Positions 33,097 through 41,328 are shown, counted from the stretch's first letter. The stretch: 46,561 nt of DNA from Polyangiaceae bacterium (GCA_013361525.1 JABFXY010000095.1:1-46561), one strand, 5' to 3'. Made by a program: numbers and translations. The notes: generated by a model from the sequence alone, not told the origin.

Positions 33097-33612
33097 ATGC
33101 GTCACAAGAAAGCAGGCAGGCAGTTTAGTCGCGACACCTCGAGCCGGCGGGCGATGCTGCGCAACCTCGCGGCCAACCTGATCACGCACGAGCGGATCGA
33201 GACGACGGACGCGAAGGCGAAAGAGCTGCGACGCGTCGCGGAGCGGCTCATCACGAAGGCTCGCCGCATCGGCAAGACGGCGTACACGCCGCAAACCGAT
33301 CTCTCCGAACAGGAGAAGGCGAAGCGCCTCCACGTGAGCCGCCTCATCGGCTCGTTCATCCCGCGCTTCGGCGTGAAGACGGACGGGACGAAGATCGACC
33401 TCGTCGAGAAGGTCCTCATCGACCTCTCGAAGCGCTTCGCGGAGCGTCCGGGTGGCTACACCCGCATCATCAAGCTCGGCAACCGCCGTGGCGACAACGC
33501 GCCGCTCAGCGTGATCGAGTTCGTCGATGCGGCCGCGCCGGTCGACAAGCAGAAGGTCGCCGCCCCCGTCGAGGAGCCGGCAGAAGAGCCGGCCGCCGCG
33601 GCAGCGGGCTGA
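33097..33612 (+). CDS. rplQ: ribosomal protein L17 with acidic C-terminal tail
   Basis: The 171-residue protein has the diagnostic MRHKKAGRQFSRDTSSRRAMLRNLAANLITHERIETT and ERPGGYTRIIKLGNRRGDNAPLSVIEFVD. It carries an insertion of about 20 residues in the middle relative to E. coli. A tail of about 25 residues rich in Ala/Pro/Glu follows. It sits at the tunnel exit side of the 50S and closes the operon. A 7-bp hairpin CTGCGCC-GCC-GGCGCAG (33033-33049) lies in the gap after rpoA. Confidence 0.97.
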   Translation: MRHKKAGRQFSRDTSSRRAMLRNLAANLITHERIETTDAKAKELRRVAERLITKARRIGKTAYTPQTDLSEQEKAKRLHVSRLIGSFIPRFGVKTDGTKIDLVEKVLIDLSKRFAERPGGYTRIIKLGNRRGDNAPLSVIEFVDAAAPVDKQKVAAPVEEPAEEPAAAAAG

Positions 33613-33648
33613 GACGAACGGCGCCTTCTCGGGCGCCGACGAACGGAG

Positions 33649-33686
33649 CGGGTCGGGAGCGAGGAGCTCTCGGCCCGTTTTGCTTT
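33649..33686 (+). terminator. intrinsic terminator of the ribosomal operon
   Basis: The stem is CGGG-T-CGGGAGC / GCTCTCG-G-CCCG (12 pairs including two G-U) with a GAGGA loop, followed by TTTTGCTTT. It lies 37 bases after the rplQ stop. A smaller hairpin CGGCGCC/GGCGCCG (33619-33638) precedes it. Confidence 0.85.
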
Positions 33687-33850
33687 CCATCCTCCGCGCC
33701 TCGGATCCGTGTTCGAACAATTCGTGCTCTCGCTCGGCAATCCGACTCCTGGTTTGCCTTGGATGTCTCGTCGCCTAAGCTGCACGTAGCTTCATTGATT
33801 GTCGGGTCGGGCGTTCTGCTCGGCACGACGGCTTACTTGGAGACGACGAC

Positions 33851-34402
33851 ATGAACCGAATCTCTTGGACGGCTCCGGTGGTGTGCTCGCTTGCGATGCT
33901 CATCGGATGTGGTGACGACACGGGCACCGGCGCGAACGGTGGCTCCGGACCGGAAGGTGGCGGCGGCAGCACTGCGACCAACGGCGGGGAGAACCCCGGA
34001 GGACAGAACGCAGGCGGCGAGAACCCCGGAGGACAGAACGCTGGTGGCCAGAACGCTGGTGGCCAGAACGCTGGCGGGCAGAACGCCGGCGGCGGCGGTG
34101 CAGGCGAGGGTGGTGCCGGCGGTGGTTCCTCGAGTGAGCTCGTCGAAACGTGCATCGACGCGTGCAACGAGCAGCAGGAGTGCCCGGAAGCGCAGCCCGT
34201 CGATTGCAGCATGCAGTGCACGGATATCGTCGCCGCGGCCGAGCAGGGCGACTGCACGACCCAGCTCGAGGCGCTCATGACGTGCGCCGAAAATACGCCC
34301 GACATCTGCGATCCGGACTGCGACCCCGAGGCGCAAGAGTTCGGCGTGTGCTTCGGCATGTATTGCCAGCAGAACCCGAACGATCCGGCTTGCGGCGGCT
34401 GA
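33851..34402 (+). CDS. Gly/Asn-repeat, Cys-rich lipoprotein
   Basis: The 183-residue product has GGAG upstream of the ATG and the lipobox LIGC (Cys20). Residues about 25-97 are a flexible Gly/Asn/Gln/Glu repeat (ENPGGQNAGG, GGQNA) made by a 15-bp tandem repeat. Residues 100-183 are a compact domain with 12 Cys (for example CIDACNEQQEC, CSMQC, CDPDC, CFGMYC), probably disulfide-bonded. Such repeat-linker, Cys-rich lipoproteins are a common myxobacterial type without a known role. It stands alone after the ribosomal terminator. Confidence 0.8.
   Translation: MNRISWTAPVVCSLAMLIGCGDDTGTGANGGSGPEGGGGSTATNGGENPGGQNAGGENPGGQNAGGQNAGGQNAGGQNAGGGGAGEGGAGGGSSSELVETCIDACNEQQECPEAQPVDCSMQCTDIVAAAEQGDCTTQLEALMTCAENTPDICDPDCDPEAQEFGVCFGMYCQQNPNDPACGG
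33991..34095 (+). repeat. 15-bp tandem repeats in the lipoprotein linker
   Basis: Seven consecutive 15-bp units start at 33991, each beginning GAAC. Units 1 and 3 are the GAACCCC-type and alternate with the GAACGC-type; units 4 and 5 are identical. They encode E/Q-N-P/A-G-G repeats. Copy number may vary. Confidence 0.85.
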
Positions 34403-34426
34403 GCGACGATTGAAGAGCTAGCGCCC

Positions 34427-35053
34427 ATGGTGGGGCCGGCTTCAACGCGTGAGCGAGACGAGGGGCGCGTGACGATCGCGCGCTCCCCGCTCGCGCTCGC
34501 GCTCGCGCTCATCGGCTGCACGGCGCTGCTCACCGTCGGCGATCAGTTCCACGTCCAATACGGCGTCATCTCGTACCCGTACGGCGGCCCGGTGTTCGGG
34601 CAGGCGTGGTGGGTGGCGCCGGGATTTGCGGTCGCGACGGTCGGCTTCGTCGGCCTCGCGTGGCCCTTTGCGCCGTTCGTCGTGAAGCCGACGCGCAAGA
34701 CGATTGCCGCGGACGCGGCGTGGTTCTTCGCGTCCTACGCGGCGAGTGGGATCCTCGGCCATCGTGTCGTCGGGCTGACGTCGCTGCTCTTCGGCCTGTG
34801 GATGTATCGGGTGGCGCGCCGCTCCGATCGGCGCGCGGTGATTTGGTTCTCCGTGATGCTCGCGGTGGTTGGAACGCTCGGGGAGATCGCGCTGCACGCG
34901 ACGGGCGTCACATCGTATGCGCGCAAAGACATCGTGCTCGTACCCGCGTGGCTGCCTGTGTTGTACATGCAGGGGGCGCCGCTCGCGCTCTCGATCACGC
35001 GTTGGATTCGGGGCGAGATGCCCTCCGATCGACGGGTCGACGACGACGATTAG
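34427..35053 (+). CDS. polytopic membrane protein, unknown function
   Basis: The 208-residue protein has about five hydrophobic helices (LALALALIGCTALLTV; WWVAPGFAVATVGFVGLAWPF; AADAAWFFASYAASGIL; VIWFSVMLAVVGTLGEIAL; a re-entrant AWLPVLYMQGAPLALSI). A loop between TM1 and TM2 reads DQFHVQYGVISYPYGG. The layout faintly recalls the INSIG-like fold, but I cannot confirm this. An in-frame GTG at 34469 has a better site (GAGGGG) than the ATG at 34427, so the true protein may be 14 residues shorter. No functional motif is seen. Confidence 0.7.
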   Translation: MVGPASTRERDEGRVTIARSPLALALALIGCTALLTVGDQFHVQYGVISYPYGGPVFGQAWWVAPGFAVATVGFVGLAWPFAPFVVKPTRKTIAADAAWFFASYAASGILGHRVVGLTSLLFGLWMYRVARRSDRRAVIWFSVMLAVVGTLGEIALHATGVTSYARKDIVLVPAWLPVLYMQGAPLALSITRWIRGEMPSDRRVDDDD

Positions 35054-35205
35054 CGCCGCGCTCCGCGGCAGGTGGCGTCGACGAGGCCGTCGATTTTTGG
35101 CGCGATCGTTCGAGGTGCGATCAGATCGGCACCCCCCAGGTAGCTGACGCGCGCGCCGGTGATGCCGTCCTCGCAACGCCGCTGTTCACGCTGGAAGCGC
35201 CGCAT
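35050..35205 (-). CDS. possible 51-residue ORF or gene remnant
   Basis: A minus-strand frame from ATG 35205 to TAA reads like natural protein in its middle (GARVSYLGGADLIAPRTIAP), with two Cys. A stop lies just upstream of the start and no ribosome site is visible. It could be the C-terminal stub of a decayed gene or chance. It also overlaps the terminator of the membrane protein gene. Confidence 0.2.
   Translation of the reverse strand: MRRFQREQRRCEDGITGARVSYLGGADLIAPRTIAPKIDGLVDATCRGARR
35078..35098 (+). terminator. intrinsic terminator after the membrane protein gene
   Basis: TCGACG-AGGC-CGTCGA is a perfect 6-bp stem with a TTTTT run (35094-35098), 25 bases after the stop. Another 6-bp hairpin GCCGCG-CTC-CGCGGC (35055-35069) precedes it. 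Confidence 0.6.
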
Positions 35206-35300
35206 CGCACGCTAACGCGCAGCGCCATGCTGAATCATGATCTCTGAGGCAAAAGCGCCTCTGGATTCTACGCCGCGATCGTGTGAACCGTTGCGAATGC

Positions 35301-35304
35301 GGAG
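35301..35304 (+). promoter_or_regulatory. Shine-Dalgarno fixing a GTG start for the PAD gene
   Basis: GGAG lies seven bases before the GTG at 35312, placing Met-Gly-Arg-Val-Ser-Arg directly before the signal peptide. The ATG at 35297 or 35237 would add residues in front of it and has no site. Confidence 0.6.
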
Positions 35305-35311
35305 TCACTGC

Positions 35312-37198
35312 GTGGGACGCGTATCCCGACTGTCGGTCGTCGCGGTTTTGTTGGCGAGTGCTGGCGCGGGATGCGGGGACGACACGCAGCCCTTTCTGGG
35401 TGAAGGCGGCGCGGACGGCGAGCCCCTCGGCCCGACGTACGTCATCGACATCGTCGTCGATGCGAATCGGAACGGTGTCGCGGATCCGGCGGATCCCGCG
35501 GACCAGGACGCCGAAGAGCAATGGGACGCGTCGGTCGGCGCGATGTTCCTTCCGAACCTCGACGACGACGATGCCGACCAGATTCGTGACGCCGACGACA
35601 CGAAGATGAACGGCGGAAACGACGCGCTCGACATCGTTGCGTTCCGCGTGTCGGCTTGCCCGGAATGCTCCGAAGGCTCGACCGGCAAGGTGGAGCTCGA
35701 CGACACCGCCGCTGCGAACGTGCGCGTCTTCGCGCACGGGCTCGACGGGTCGACGTGGTCGCTCGTGGCTGGCGAGACCGGCACCTGCTCGGAGGAAGAT
35801 CCGACGTGCACGCCGGTCACGGCGTATTCGCTCTCGACGGAGCAGGTGCGGGCCGGCGCGGTGCTCGCAATCGAAGGCCGCGACGTCATTCGCCAGGAAG
35901 GTGGCTGGGACGGATTCGTCGAGCTCGCCTACTCGATCACCGACGCCGAGGGCACGCTCCTCACGACGGATGCGAACCCCGACGGCGTCGACCGCGCGAA
36001 GATGCGCGTCGCCCCGTGGTTGCTCTTCGGCAACCTCACGGATTTCGATCGCGTGTGGTCGAGCAGCGACTCCGGCGTGTTCGTGAACGGCATCGAAGAC
36101 GCGACCGATGCCGCGAAGATCGAGTACGAGCGCTACTCGAACTACGGCGATCAATGGACGCAGGACTTCTTCCAGACGGGCTACTTCGCGATCCCGATCG
36201 CGACGCAGGACGGCGGCGTCACGGTGCACGGCATGCGCGTCGCGAACGCGCGCCCGTGGGGACGATCGAACTCCGACGCCTCGCTGCCGATCCGGTGGCT
36301 CAACAAGAACTACCTCGGGCCGGATCAAGCGACGCTCGCCGTCTATCACGAGCCGCACAGCGGTGACTCGTTCGACAGCCACGGCAACCACGATCTCATC
36401 CCAGCGTATTCGAACGGCGGCGACGATTATCCGCTCGGTCGCATTCTGATCGGCTCCGGCATCCTCGACGAGACGAAGGCGTTCTACAACGCGCAGGGGC
36501 TCCAGTCGCCGTACTACATCGCGTACACCGACTGGCTCCTCGTCGGTCACGTTGACGAATACCTGAGCTTCGTCCCGGCCAACACACCGCGCGGGTGGAA
36601 GCTCCTCATCGCGTCGCCGCGAATGTCGCGCGAGATGCTCCTCGAAGCGCAGGCCGCGGGGAACGGCGCTGCGATCGTTCACCAAGGCAAGCAGTGGTAC
36701 GACTGGGACACGGGCGGCGAGATCCCCGCCGCGATCTCGATCGACGATCTTCTCGCCAACGAGGACATCATGGAGGCGTCGCAGGACGCGCAGGTCACGA
36801 TCGACGAAGAGCGCGAGAAGCTCCAAGCCGAGATCGGGCTCACCGACGACGAGATCATCGAGATGCCGTTCCTCTTCGGTCAGGAGATGTACGGCGCGAC
36901 GAGCTACAAGATCGCGTACCAGCCCGGCACGGTGAACGCGCTCGTCTTCGGCGATTACATCGTGATGGCGAAGCCGTTTGGCCCGCAGATCGACGGAGAC
37001 GACATCTTCGAGGCGCACATTCGCGAGCAGCTCGGCACCGCGATGAACGATCTCGGCAAGGACGGTCAGGGGCTCGAGGTCTACTTCACCGACGACTGGG
37101 ACCTCTATCACCGGCTCGACGGTGAAGTGCATTGCGGCACGAATCCGGATGCGAGCGCGCCGTTCTCGAACGTCAACTGGTGGGAGACGGGACGATGA
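35312..37198 (+). CDS. vertebrate-type protein-arginine deiminase lipoprotein
   Basis: The 628-residue product is predicted to convert peptidyl-arginine to citrulline. A signal peptide ends in AGAGC (Cys21, lipidation likely), so the protein is exported. Residues about 46-230 match the PAD middle domain with acidic calcium-site clusters (DIVVDANRNG at 46-55, LPNLDDDDADQIRDADD at 80-96). The catalytic domain carries all four residues of the PAD family: Asp285 in WTQD, His413 and Asp415 in GHVDEYLSFVP, and the nucleophile Cys608 in VHCGTN. The segment YPLGRILIG and the terminal WWETGR are also PAD-like. The vertebrate N-terminal cupredoxin domain is missing, as in other bacterial PADs. It is not of the Porphyromonas PPAD type. 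It overlaps the HEAT-protein gene by ATGA. Start chosen by GGAG at 35301. Confidence 0.92.
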   Translation: MGRVSRLSVVAVLLASAGAGCGDDTQPFLGEGGADGEPLGPTYVIDIVVDANRNGVADPADPADQDAEEQWDASVGAMFLPNLDDDDADQIRDADDTKMNGGNDALDIVAFRVSACPECSEGSTGKVELDDTAAANVRVFAHGLDGSTWSLVAGETGTCSEEDPTCTPVTAYSLSTEQVRAGAVLAIEGRDVIRQEGGWDGFVELAYSITDAEGTLLTTDANPDGVDRAKMRVAPWLLFGNLTDFDRVWSSSDSGVFVNGIEDATDAAKIEYERYSNYGDQWTQDFFQTGYFAIPIATQDGGVTVHGMRVANARPWGRSNSDASLPIRWLNKNYLGPDQATLAVYHEPHSGDSFDSHGNHDLIPAYSNGGDDYPLGRILIGSGILDETKAFYNAQGLQSPYYIAYTDWLLVGHVDEYLSFVPANTPRGWKLLIASPRMSREMLLEAQAAGNGAAIVHQGKQWYDWDTGGEIPAAISIDDLLANEDIMEASQDAQVTIDEEREKLQAEIGLTDDEIIEMPFLFGQEMYGATSYKIAYQPGTVNALVFGDYIVMAKPFGPQIDGDDIFEAHIREQLGTAMNDLGKDGQGLEVYFTDDWDLYHRLDGEVHCGTNPDASAPFSNVNWWETGR

Positions 37199-38127
37199 AA
37201 CTCCAATCGAAGATCGTTGCGCTGCTCACCTTCGGCGTGATCGCCGCGCTCCCCACCGACGCGCACGCCGGTGGCCTCGTCGTCGATGCTTCCAAGCTGG
37301 AGGCGAAGTCGCGCACGTCGCTCGCGACGGAGATCGCCTCGTCGCGGTCGTCGCTCGCGAGCGTCTACGCGAAGGTGCGCGACGTTCAAGGTGTGAAGCC
37401 CGAGGTGTACTCGAAGTTTCGCAACCCGGTCCCCACCGCCGGCCGTGAGCTCCACGCGCTCGGTAAAGACGCGCTCCTGCCGATGCTCGAGGTTCTCGCG
37501 TTCGACGAGGCGCAGACGGGCCTCGCCGCACACGAGAAAGAGGCGCTCACGGTCGGGATGCTCTACGCCGTCGGCGAGATCAAAGACGCGCGCGCGGTCC
37601 CGGTGCTCACGAGCGTCCTGATGTCACGCTCCAGCTCGGACCCGGTCGCGATGGCCGCGGCTTCGGCGCTCGGCAAGATGTGCCGCTCGAGCGACGTGAA
37701 GCTCCTCGCGGAGCAGGCGAAAGGTGGCAACGCGCGGGAGCTCGCCGGCATCTTCGGGCTCGGCGAGTGTCGCAGCAAAGAGGCCGCCGACGCGCTCGTC
37801 GTCGTGATCCGATCCGCAAAGGGCGACGCGGCGGTGCAAGCCGTCCGCGCGCTCGGCAACGTGGGATCGAGCTGGGTGTGGGCCGCGAAGAAAGACGAAG
37901 GCAAGGCGGTGCGCAAGCTCGCGAGCGACGCGCTCGTCGATGCGTTCGCCGCTTCGTCGTCGCTCCGCAAAGAGGCCTCGCGCGCGATCCTCAAATGCGA
38001 CGACGAAGACGCGCTCGTCCGCATCCGCTCCGCAAAAGACAAGGCGAGCAAGGCCGGCCGCACCGCCGACGTCACCGATCTCGGCGACCTCGAGGCGCGG
38101 ATCGTCAAACACCGCGCTCGCAAATAG
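37195..38127 (+). CDS. exported HEAT-repeat protein coupled to the PAD gene
   Basis: The 310-residue product has a signal peptide with cleavage after AHA (about residue 25). Helical repeats of HEAT/PBS type follow from about 75 to 290 (LLPMLEVLAFDE, AVPVLTSVLMSRSSSDPVAMAAASALGKM, AADALVVVIRSAKGDAAVQAVRALGNV, VRKLASDALVDAFAASSSLRKEASRAI). Only two Cys are seen. The ATG overlaps the PAD stop by four bases and has GGGAG upstream. HEAT arrays usually bind proteins, so a substrate-presenting or inhibitory partner of the deiminase is a natural hypothesis. It is inference from coupling only. Confidence 0.85.
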   Translation: MKLQSKIVALLTFGVIAALPTDAHAGGLVVDASKLEAKSRTSLATEIASSRSSLASVYAKVRDVQGVKPEVYSKFRNPVPTAGRELHALGKDALLPMLEVLAFDEAQTGLAAHEKEALTVGMLYAVGEIKDARAVPVLTSVLMSRSSSDPVAMAAASALGKMCRSSDVKLLAEQAKGGNARELAGIFGLGECRSKEAADALVVVIRSAKGDAAVQAVRALGNVGSSWVWAAKKDEGKAVRKLASDALVDAFAASSSLRKEASRAILKCDDEDALVRIRSAKDKASKAGRTADVTDLGDLEARIVKHRARK

Positions 38128-38142
38128 GAGCAACCCGGGAGG

Positions 38143-38250
38143 GGTCGCCAAGCGCGCCAGGAGGAAGCGGAGGGAGAAGAGCGAGAGTTTGTTTTCGCTC
38201 GATCCCAAACCCTCTTCTTCCTCTTTTGCCCCTTGGCGCCCTTGGCGACC
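38143..38250. repeat. inverted-repeat element with CGCCAAG arms
   Basis: The left arm (38143-38159) and right arm (38234-38250) are 17 bases long and complementary except at one position. The interior is A/G-rich on the left and C/T-rich on the right. It has the same design as 10271-10401. It separates the convergent HEAT genes and may also stop transcription. A single right-half-like sequence (TTGCCTCTTGGCGCCC) occurs near 8196-8211 before tdk. Confidence 0.55.
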
Positions 38251-38258
38251 TTCTCGTC

Positions 38259-39830
38259 TCAGGCTTTCGCGGTCGCTTTAGGGGCGGGCTTTTTGCGGAA
38301 GAGGAAAAACGCCGCGATGCCTGCGAGGAGGACGGTTCCGCCGGCGATGCCGCCGGCTAGGCCGTAGCGGGGGACGGGTTTGTCGGGCTGGACGGCTTGC
38401 TCTTCGAAGCCGTCGAGCAGGGCCTTCGCGTCGGCGTGTGTGGGGTCGAGCTTGACGGCTCGGTCGACGAGGAAGCGATCGGGACGCCCCTCCGCGATGA
38501 GGATCTTCGCTTCTGTGAAGGCGATCTCGGCGTCGATCGCGGTGTTCTTCGGATCGGGGTCGAGGCGCCGCGCCTTGCGGAGCATCGCGAGGCGGTCGTC
38601 GGCCTTGTCGAACGGAAGGCTCTTCGCGAGCTCGAAGTAGCTGACCGCCATCTCTTTGCGGCGGTCGAAGAGCGGATCGCGCGCGAGGACTTTGTCGAAC
38701 GCCTCGACGGCGACGGCGTGTTTGCCCGCGTTCGATGCGTCGAGCCCGGAGGTGAAGATGTTCCAGAGCTCGGCGACGCGGCCCTTGTCGTAGATCGCGA
38801 AGATGCGGCGCGCGAGGATGTCCCAGGGGATGCTCTTGTCGACCTTCTCACCGGTGAGGTCCTGATACGCGTCGCGCAGGCGCCAGCGGCCGGCTTCTCC
38901 GATCGCGGCGACCGCTTCGCGAGCGGCGTCGCGGACCTTGCGCCGATCGTGGTTCGCGAACGAGAGGAGCACGTCGACCGCCTCCTCGTTGCGGATGTGA
39001 CCGAACGCGCGCAGCGTGTCGGCGAGCACGTCGTAGTCGCTGGTGCTCACCGCTTCGCCGGGTGTGACCTTGCCGAGCCGATCGAGCTCGAGATCCGCGA
39101 AGCGCTGCACGACCGTGGCGTCGTGTTTCTTCGCTTCGAGGAGGGCGGGGACGGCTCTGTCCTTCAGCTTGGCGATCTGCCGCGCGAGATCGATACGGAG
39201 GAAATCGCCGAAGTTTGCGCGTAGCTCGATGATCTCACGCACGGCGGGTGTCGTGCCGACGGCGCCGAGGATGCGAATCATCGCGAGGAGCTCGACGAGA
39301 TCGCGCCACGCGTCGTCCTTCGGCGCGGCGCTCTTCATCACGAACTCGAGCCAGTCGGAGCTGTCTTCGTCGAGCTCGTCCTTGCTCTTGCCCTTCTTGC
39401 CGGACTTGCGAGCGTCCGCGAGGATCCGCGGCGCGCGATCGCGGTCGAGCCGCTCGCGGATATCTTGGATCCGCGCGTGAATCGCAGGCACCCACGCGAC
39501 GTCGGCTTTGTGGGTGTCTTTGGCGTCGTTCGCCTTCGGCTTGCCGATCTTCTGCAGCTCTTCGAAGGCCGCTTGGCGGATGTCCTTCTTCTCGGAGACG
39601 AGCCTGCCGAGCAGGCCTTCGAGCGCCGAGATCGACGGCTGATCCGGCTCTTCTCGTTTGATCGGCGCGAGCTGAGGGAGCGGGGGAAGCTCGGCGTCGG
39701 GGATGTCGAGCGCGTGCGGGGCCGGGTCGGCCGAAGCTGCCGGCTGCGCGGACGCGGACGCCGGCGGCCTCGCGTGTGCGGGTACCGCGACGAGCGTGAT
39801 CAAGAGCAGAGCTGTGCCGAACGACCGCAT
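38259..39830 (-). CDS. membrane-anchored HEAT/TPR-like repeat protein
   Basis: The 523-residue product starts MRSFGTALLLITLVAVPAHARP, a signal peptide, with the ATG at 39830. A Pro/Ala/Ser linker is followed by helical repeats (SALEGLLGRLVSEKKDIRQAAFEELQKIG; TPAVREIIELRANFGDFLRIDLARQIAKL; AVDVLLSFANHDRRKVRDAAREAVAAIG), then TPR-like helices (HAVAVEAFDKVLARDPLFDRRKEMAVSYFELAKSL). The C-terminal TM helix GLAGGIAGGTVLLAGIAAFFLF precedes a short basic tail. So most of it is periplasmic with one cytoplasmic tail. It is convergent with the PAD-linked HEAT gene but unrelated by operon structure. The function is unknown; it is a protein-interaction scaffold by fold. Confidence 0.82.
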   Translation of the reverse strand: MRSFGTALLLITLVAVPAHARPPASASAQPAASADPAPHALDIPDAELPPLPQLAPIKREEPDQPSISALEGLLGRLVSEKKDIRQAAFEELQKIGKPKANDAKDTHKADVAWVPAIHARIQDIRERLDRDRAPRILADARKSGKKGKSKDELDEDSSDWLEFVMKSAAPKDDAWRDLVELLAMIRILGAVGTTPAVREIIELRANFGDFLRIDLARQIAKLKDRAVPALLEAKKHDATVVQRFADLELDRLGKVTPGEAVSTSDYDVLADTLRAFGHIRNEEAVDVLLSFANHDRRKVRDAAREAVAAIGEAGRWRLRDAYQDLTGEKVDKSIPWDILARRIFAIYDKGRVAELWNIFTSGLDASNAGKHAVAVEAFDKVLARDPLFDRRKEMAVSYFELAKSLPFDKADDRLAMLRKARRLDPDPKNTAIDAEIAFTEAKILIAEGRPDRFLVDRAVKLDPTHADAKALLDGFEEQAVQPDKPVPRYGLAGGIAGGTVLLAGIAAFFLFRKKPAPKATAKA

Positions 39831-39945
39831 CGACCTCTCGGAACGCTGGAGGAGCGGCATGGTGTTCCAGGCCGGCTCGAGCGACAAGGTATCAGCGGAG
39901 CGACCCGCGAAACGCGCAGGTCGGACGTCCGGCGGCCCTCGGTTT

Positions 39946-41328
39946 TTACACCTGCTGGAGCTTCCAGCGACCGCGCTTGAACAACAGGGCACTCACGACG
40001 GCGAGCGTCGAATACGCGACGGCGATCGCGATGAAGACCCCGCGCGGGCCGAGCCCGAGCGGCACGGCGAGAACCCACGCGACGGGGATCTTCAGCGCCC
40101 AGAAACAGGCGAGGTTGAGGAGCATCGGCGTTCGAACATCGCCCGCGCCGTTGAACGCCATCACGACGACGAGCCCGTACGCGTAGAAGAGGAAGCCGAG
40201 CGCGACGATGCGGAGGCAATCGACCGCGTAGGGCACCGTGCTCGCCTCGGGCGAGAAGAGACCGACGAAGAAGCCCGGCGCCGCGACGAAGAAGATGCTG
40301 ATCGAGCCGAGGAAGGCGAGGTTCCACCCGCCGGCGACCCATACCGATCGCTCCGCCCGGTCCGGGCGAATCGCGCCGAGGTTTTGACCAACGAGCGTCG
40401 CGGCTGCGTTCGCGATCCCCCACGACGGAAGAAGCGCGAAGAGCGCGATCCGAATCGCGATCGTGTAACCGGCGAGGGCGGCGCTGCCGAAGCTCGCGAG
40501 GATTCGGATGAGGCCGATCCAGCTCGTCGTTTCGACGAGCGACTGCAGGGTGCCGCCGCCCGAGAGGCCGAGGAACCGCCGCATGACGTCGCGATCGAAC
40601 GCAAGGTGTCGGGCGCCGATTGCGATGCGACCCCGGCCGCGAACGAGAACGTACAACTGATAAAGAACGCCGACCCCGCGACCGATCGTCGTGCCCACCG
40701 CAGCGCCCATGACACCGAGCTCCGGGAACGGGCCGATGCCGAAGATGAACAGCGGACCGAGGACGATGTTCAAACCGTTCGCGAGCCACAGGACGCGCAT
40801 CGCGATCGCGGCGTCGCCCGCGCCTCGAAAGACCGCGTTGATCAAGAACAGGAGGAGCACCGTGACGCTCCCACCGAGCATCACGGACGTGTAGCCGGTG
40901 CCCGCACGAACGACCTCGCTCGATCCGCCCATCAGCGAGAGCAGGTGAGGGGCGAGCACCGCGCCGGCGAAGCCGACCACGATCGCGACCGCGACACCCA
41001 CCCCGAGGATTTGGACGACCGCCCGTGATGCGCCTTCTTTGTCGCCTTCGCCGATACGCCGGGAAACCAGCGCCGTCGCGCCGGCCGAGAGCCCGACCGC
41101 GGCCGCGTACACGATCGCGAGCATCGACTCGGTGAGGCCGACGACAGCGACCGCGTTCGACCCGAGCTTCGAGACCCAGAAGATGTCCACGATCGCGAAC
41201 AGCGATTCCATGAACATCTCGACCACCGCGGGGATCGCCAGGAGGGCGACCGCGCGCCCAACGGGAATCGAGGTCAGGTCACGTTCTGTGCCGCGGAGCG
41301 CTTCGCGGATGGTTTCTGTGACCGACAT
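39946..41328 (-). CDS. MATE-family multidrug/Na+ antiporter
   Basis: The 460-residue protein has 12 predicted membrane helices in two homologous halves. The first contains PAVVEMFMESLFAIVDIFWVSKLGSNAVAVVGLTESML and VFRGAGDAAIAMRVLWLANGLNIVLGPLFIFG. The second contains TTSWIGLIRILASFGSAALAGYTIAIRIALFALLPSWGIANAAATLVGQNLGA and AFNGAGDVRTPMLLNL. These are typical of MATE exporters driven by Na+ or H+. Substrate is unknown. It is upstream of and on the same strand as the HEAT/TPR gene, with 115 bases between them. Confidence 0.93.
   Translation of the reverse strand: MSVTETIREALRGTERDLTSIPVGRAVALLAIPAVVEMFMESLFAIVDIFWVSKLGSNAVAVVGLTESMLAIVYAAAVGLSAGATALVSRRIGEGDKEGASRAVVQILGVGVAVAIVVGFAGAVLAPHLLSLMGGSSEVVRAGTGYTSVMLGGSVTVLLLFLINAVFRGAGDAAIAMRVLWLANGLNIVLGPLFIFGIGPFPELGVMGAAVGTTIGRGVGVLYQLYVLVRGRGRIAIGARHLAFDRDVMRRFLGLSGGGTLQSLVETTSWIGLIRILASFGSAALAGYTIAIRIALFALLPSWGIANAAATLVGQNLGAIRPDRAERSVWVAGGWNLAFLGSISIFFVAAPGFFVGLFSPEASTVPYAVDCLRIVALGFLFYAYGLVVVMAFNGAGDVRTPMLLNLACFWALKIPVAWVLAVPLGLGPRGVFIAIAVAYSTLAVVSALLFKRGRWKLQQV

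Noticed and set aside
34427..35053. INSIG-like identity for the membrane protein
   Set aside because: Only a loose resemblance in helix order and one loop; no diagnostic residues, so no function is assigned.
35186..37132. Long minus-strand ORF (648 codons) over the PAD gene
   Set aside because: It is antisense to the PAD gene with strong family motifs, and the composition is that of a codon-mirror frame.
35312..37198. Assignment of the deiminase to the Porphyromonas PPAD/agmatine deiminase family
   Set aside because: The motif contexts (GHVDE, VHCGTN, WTQD) and the calcium-type middle domain are those of the vertebrate-type PAD family.
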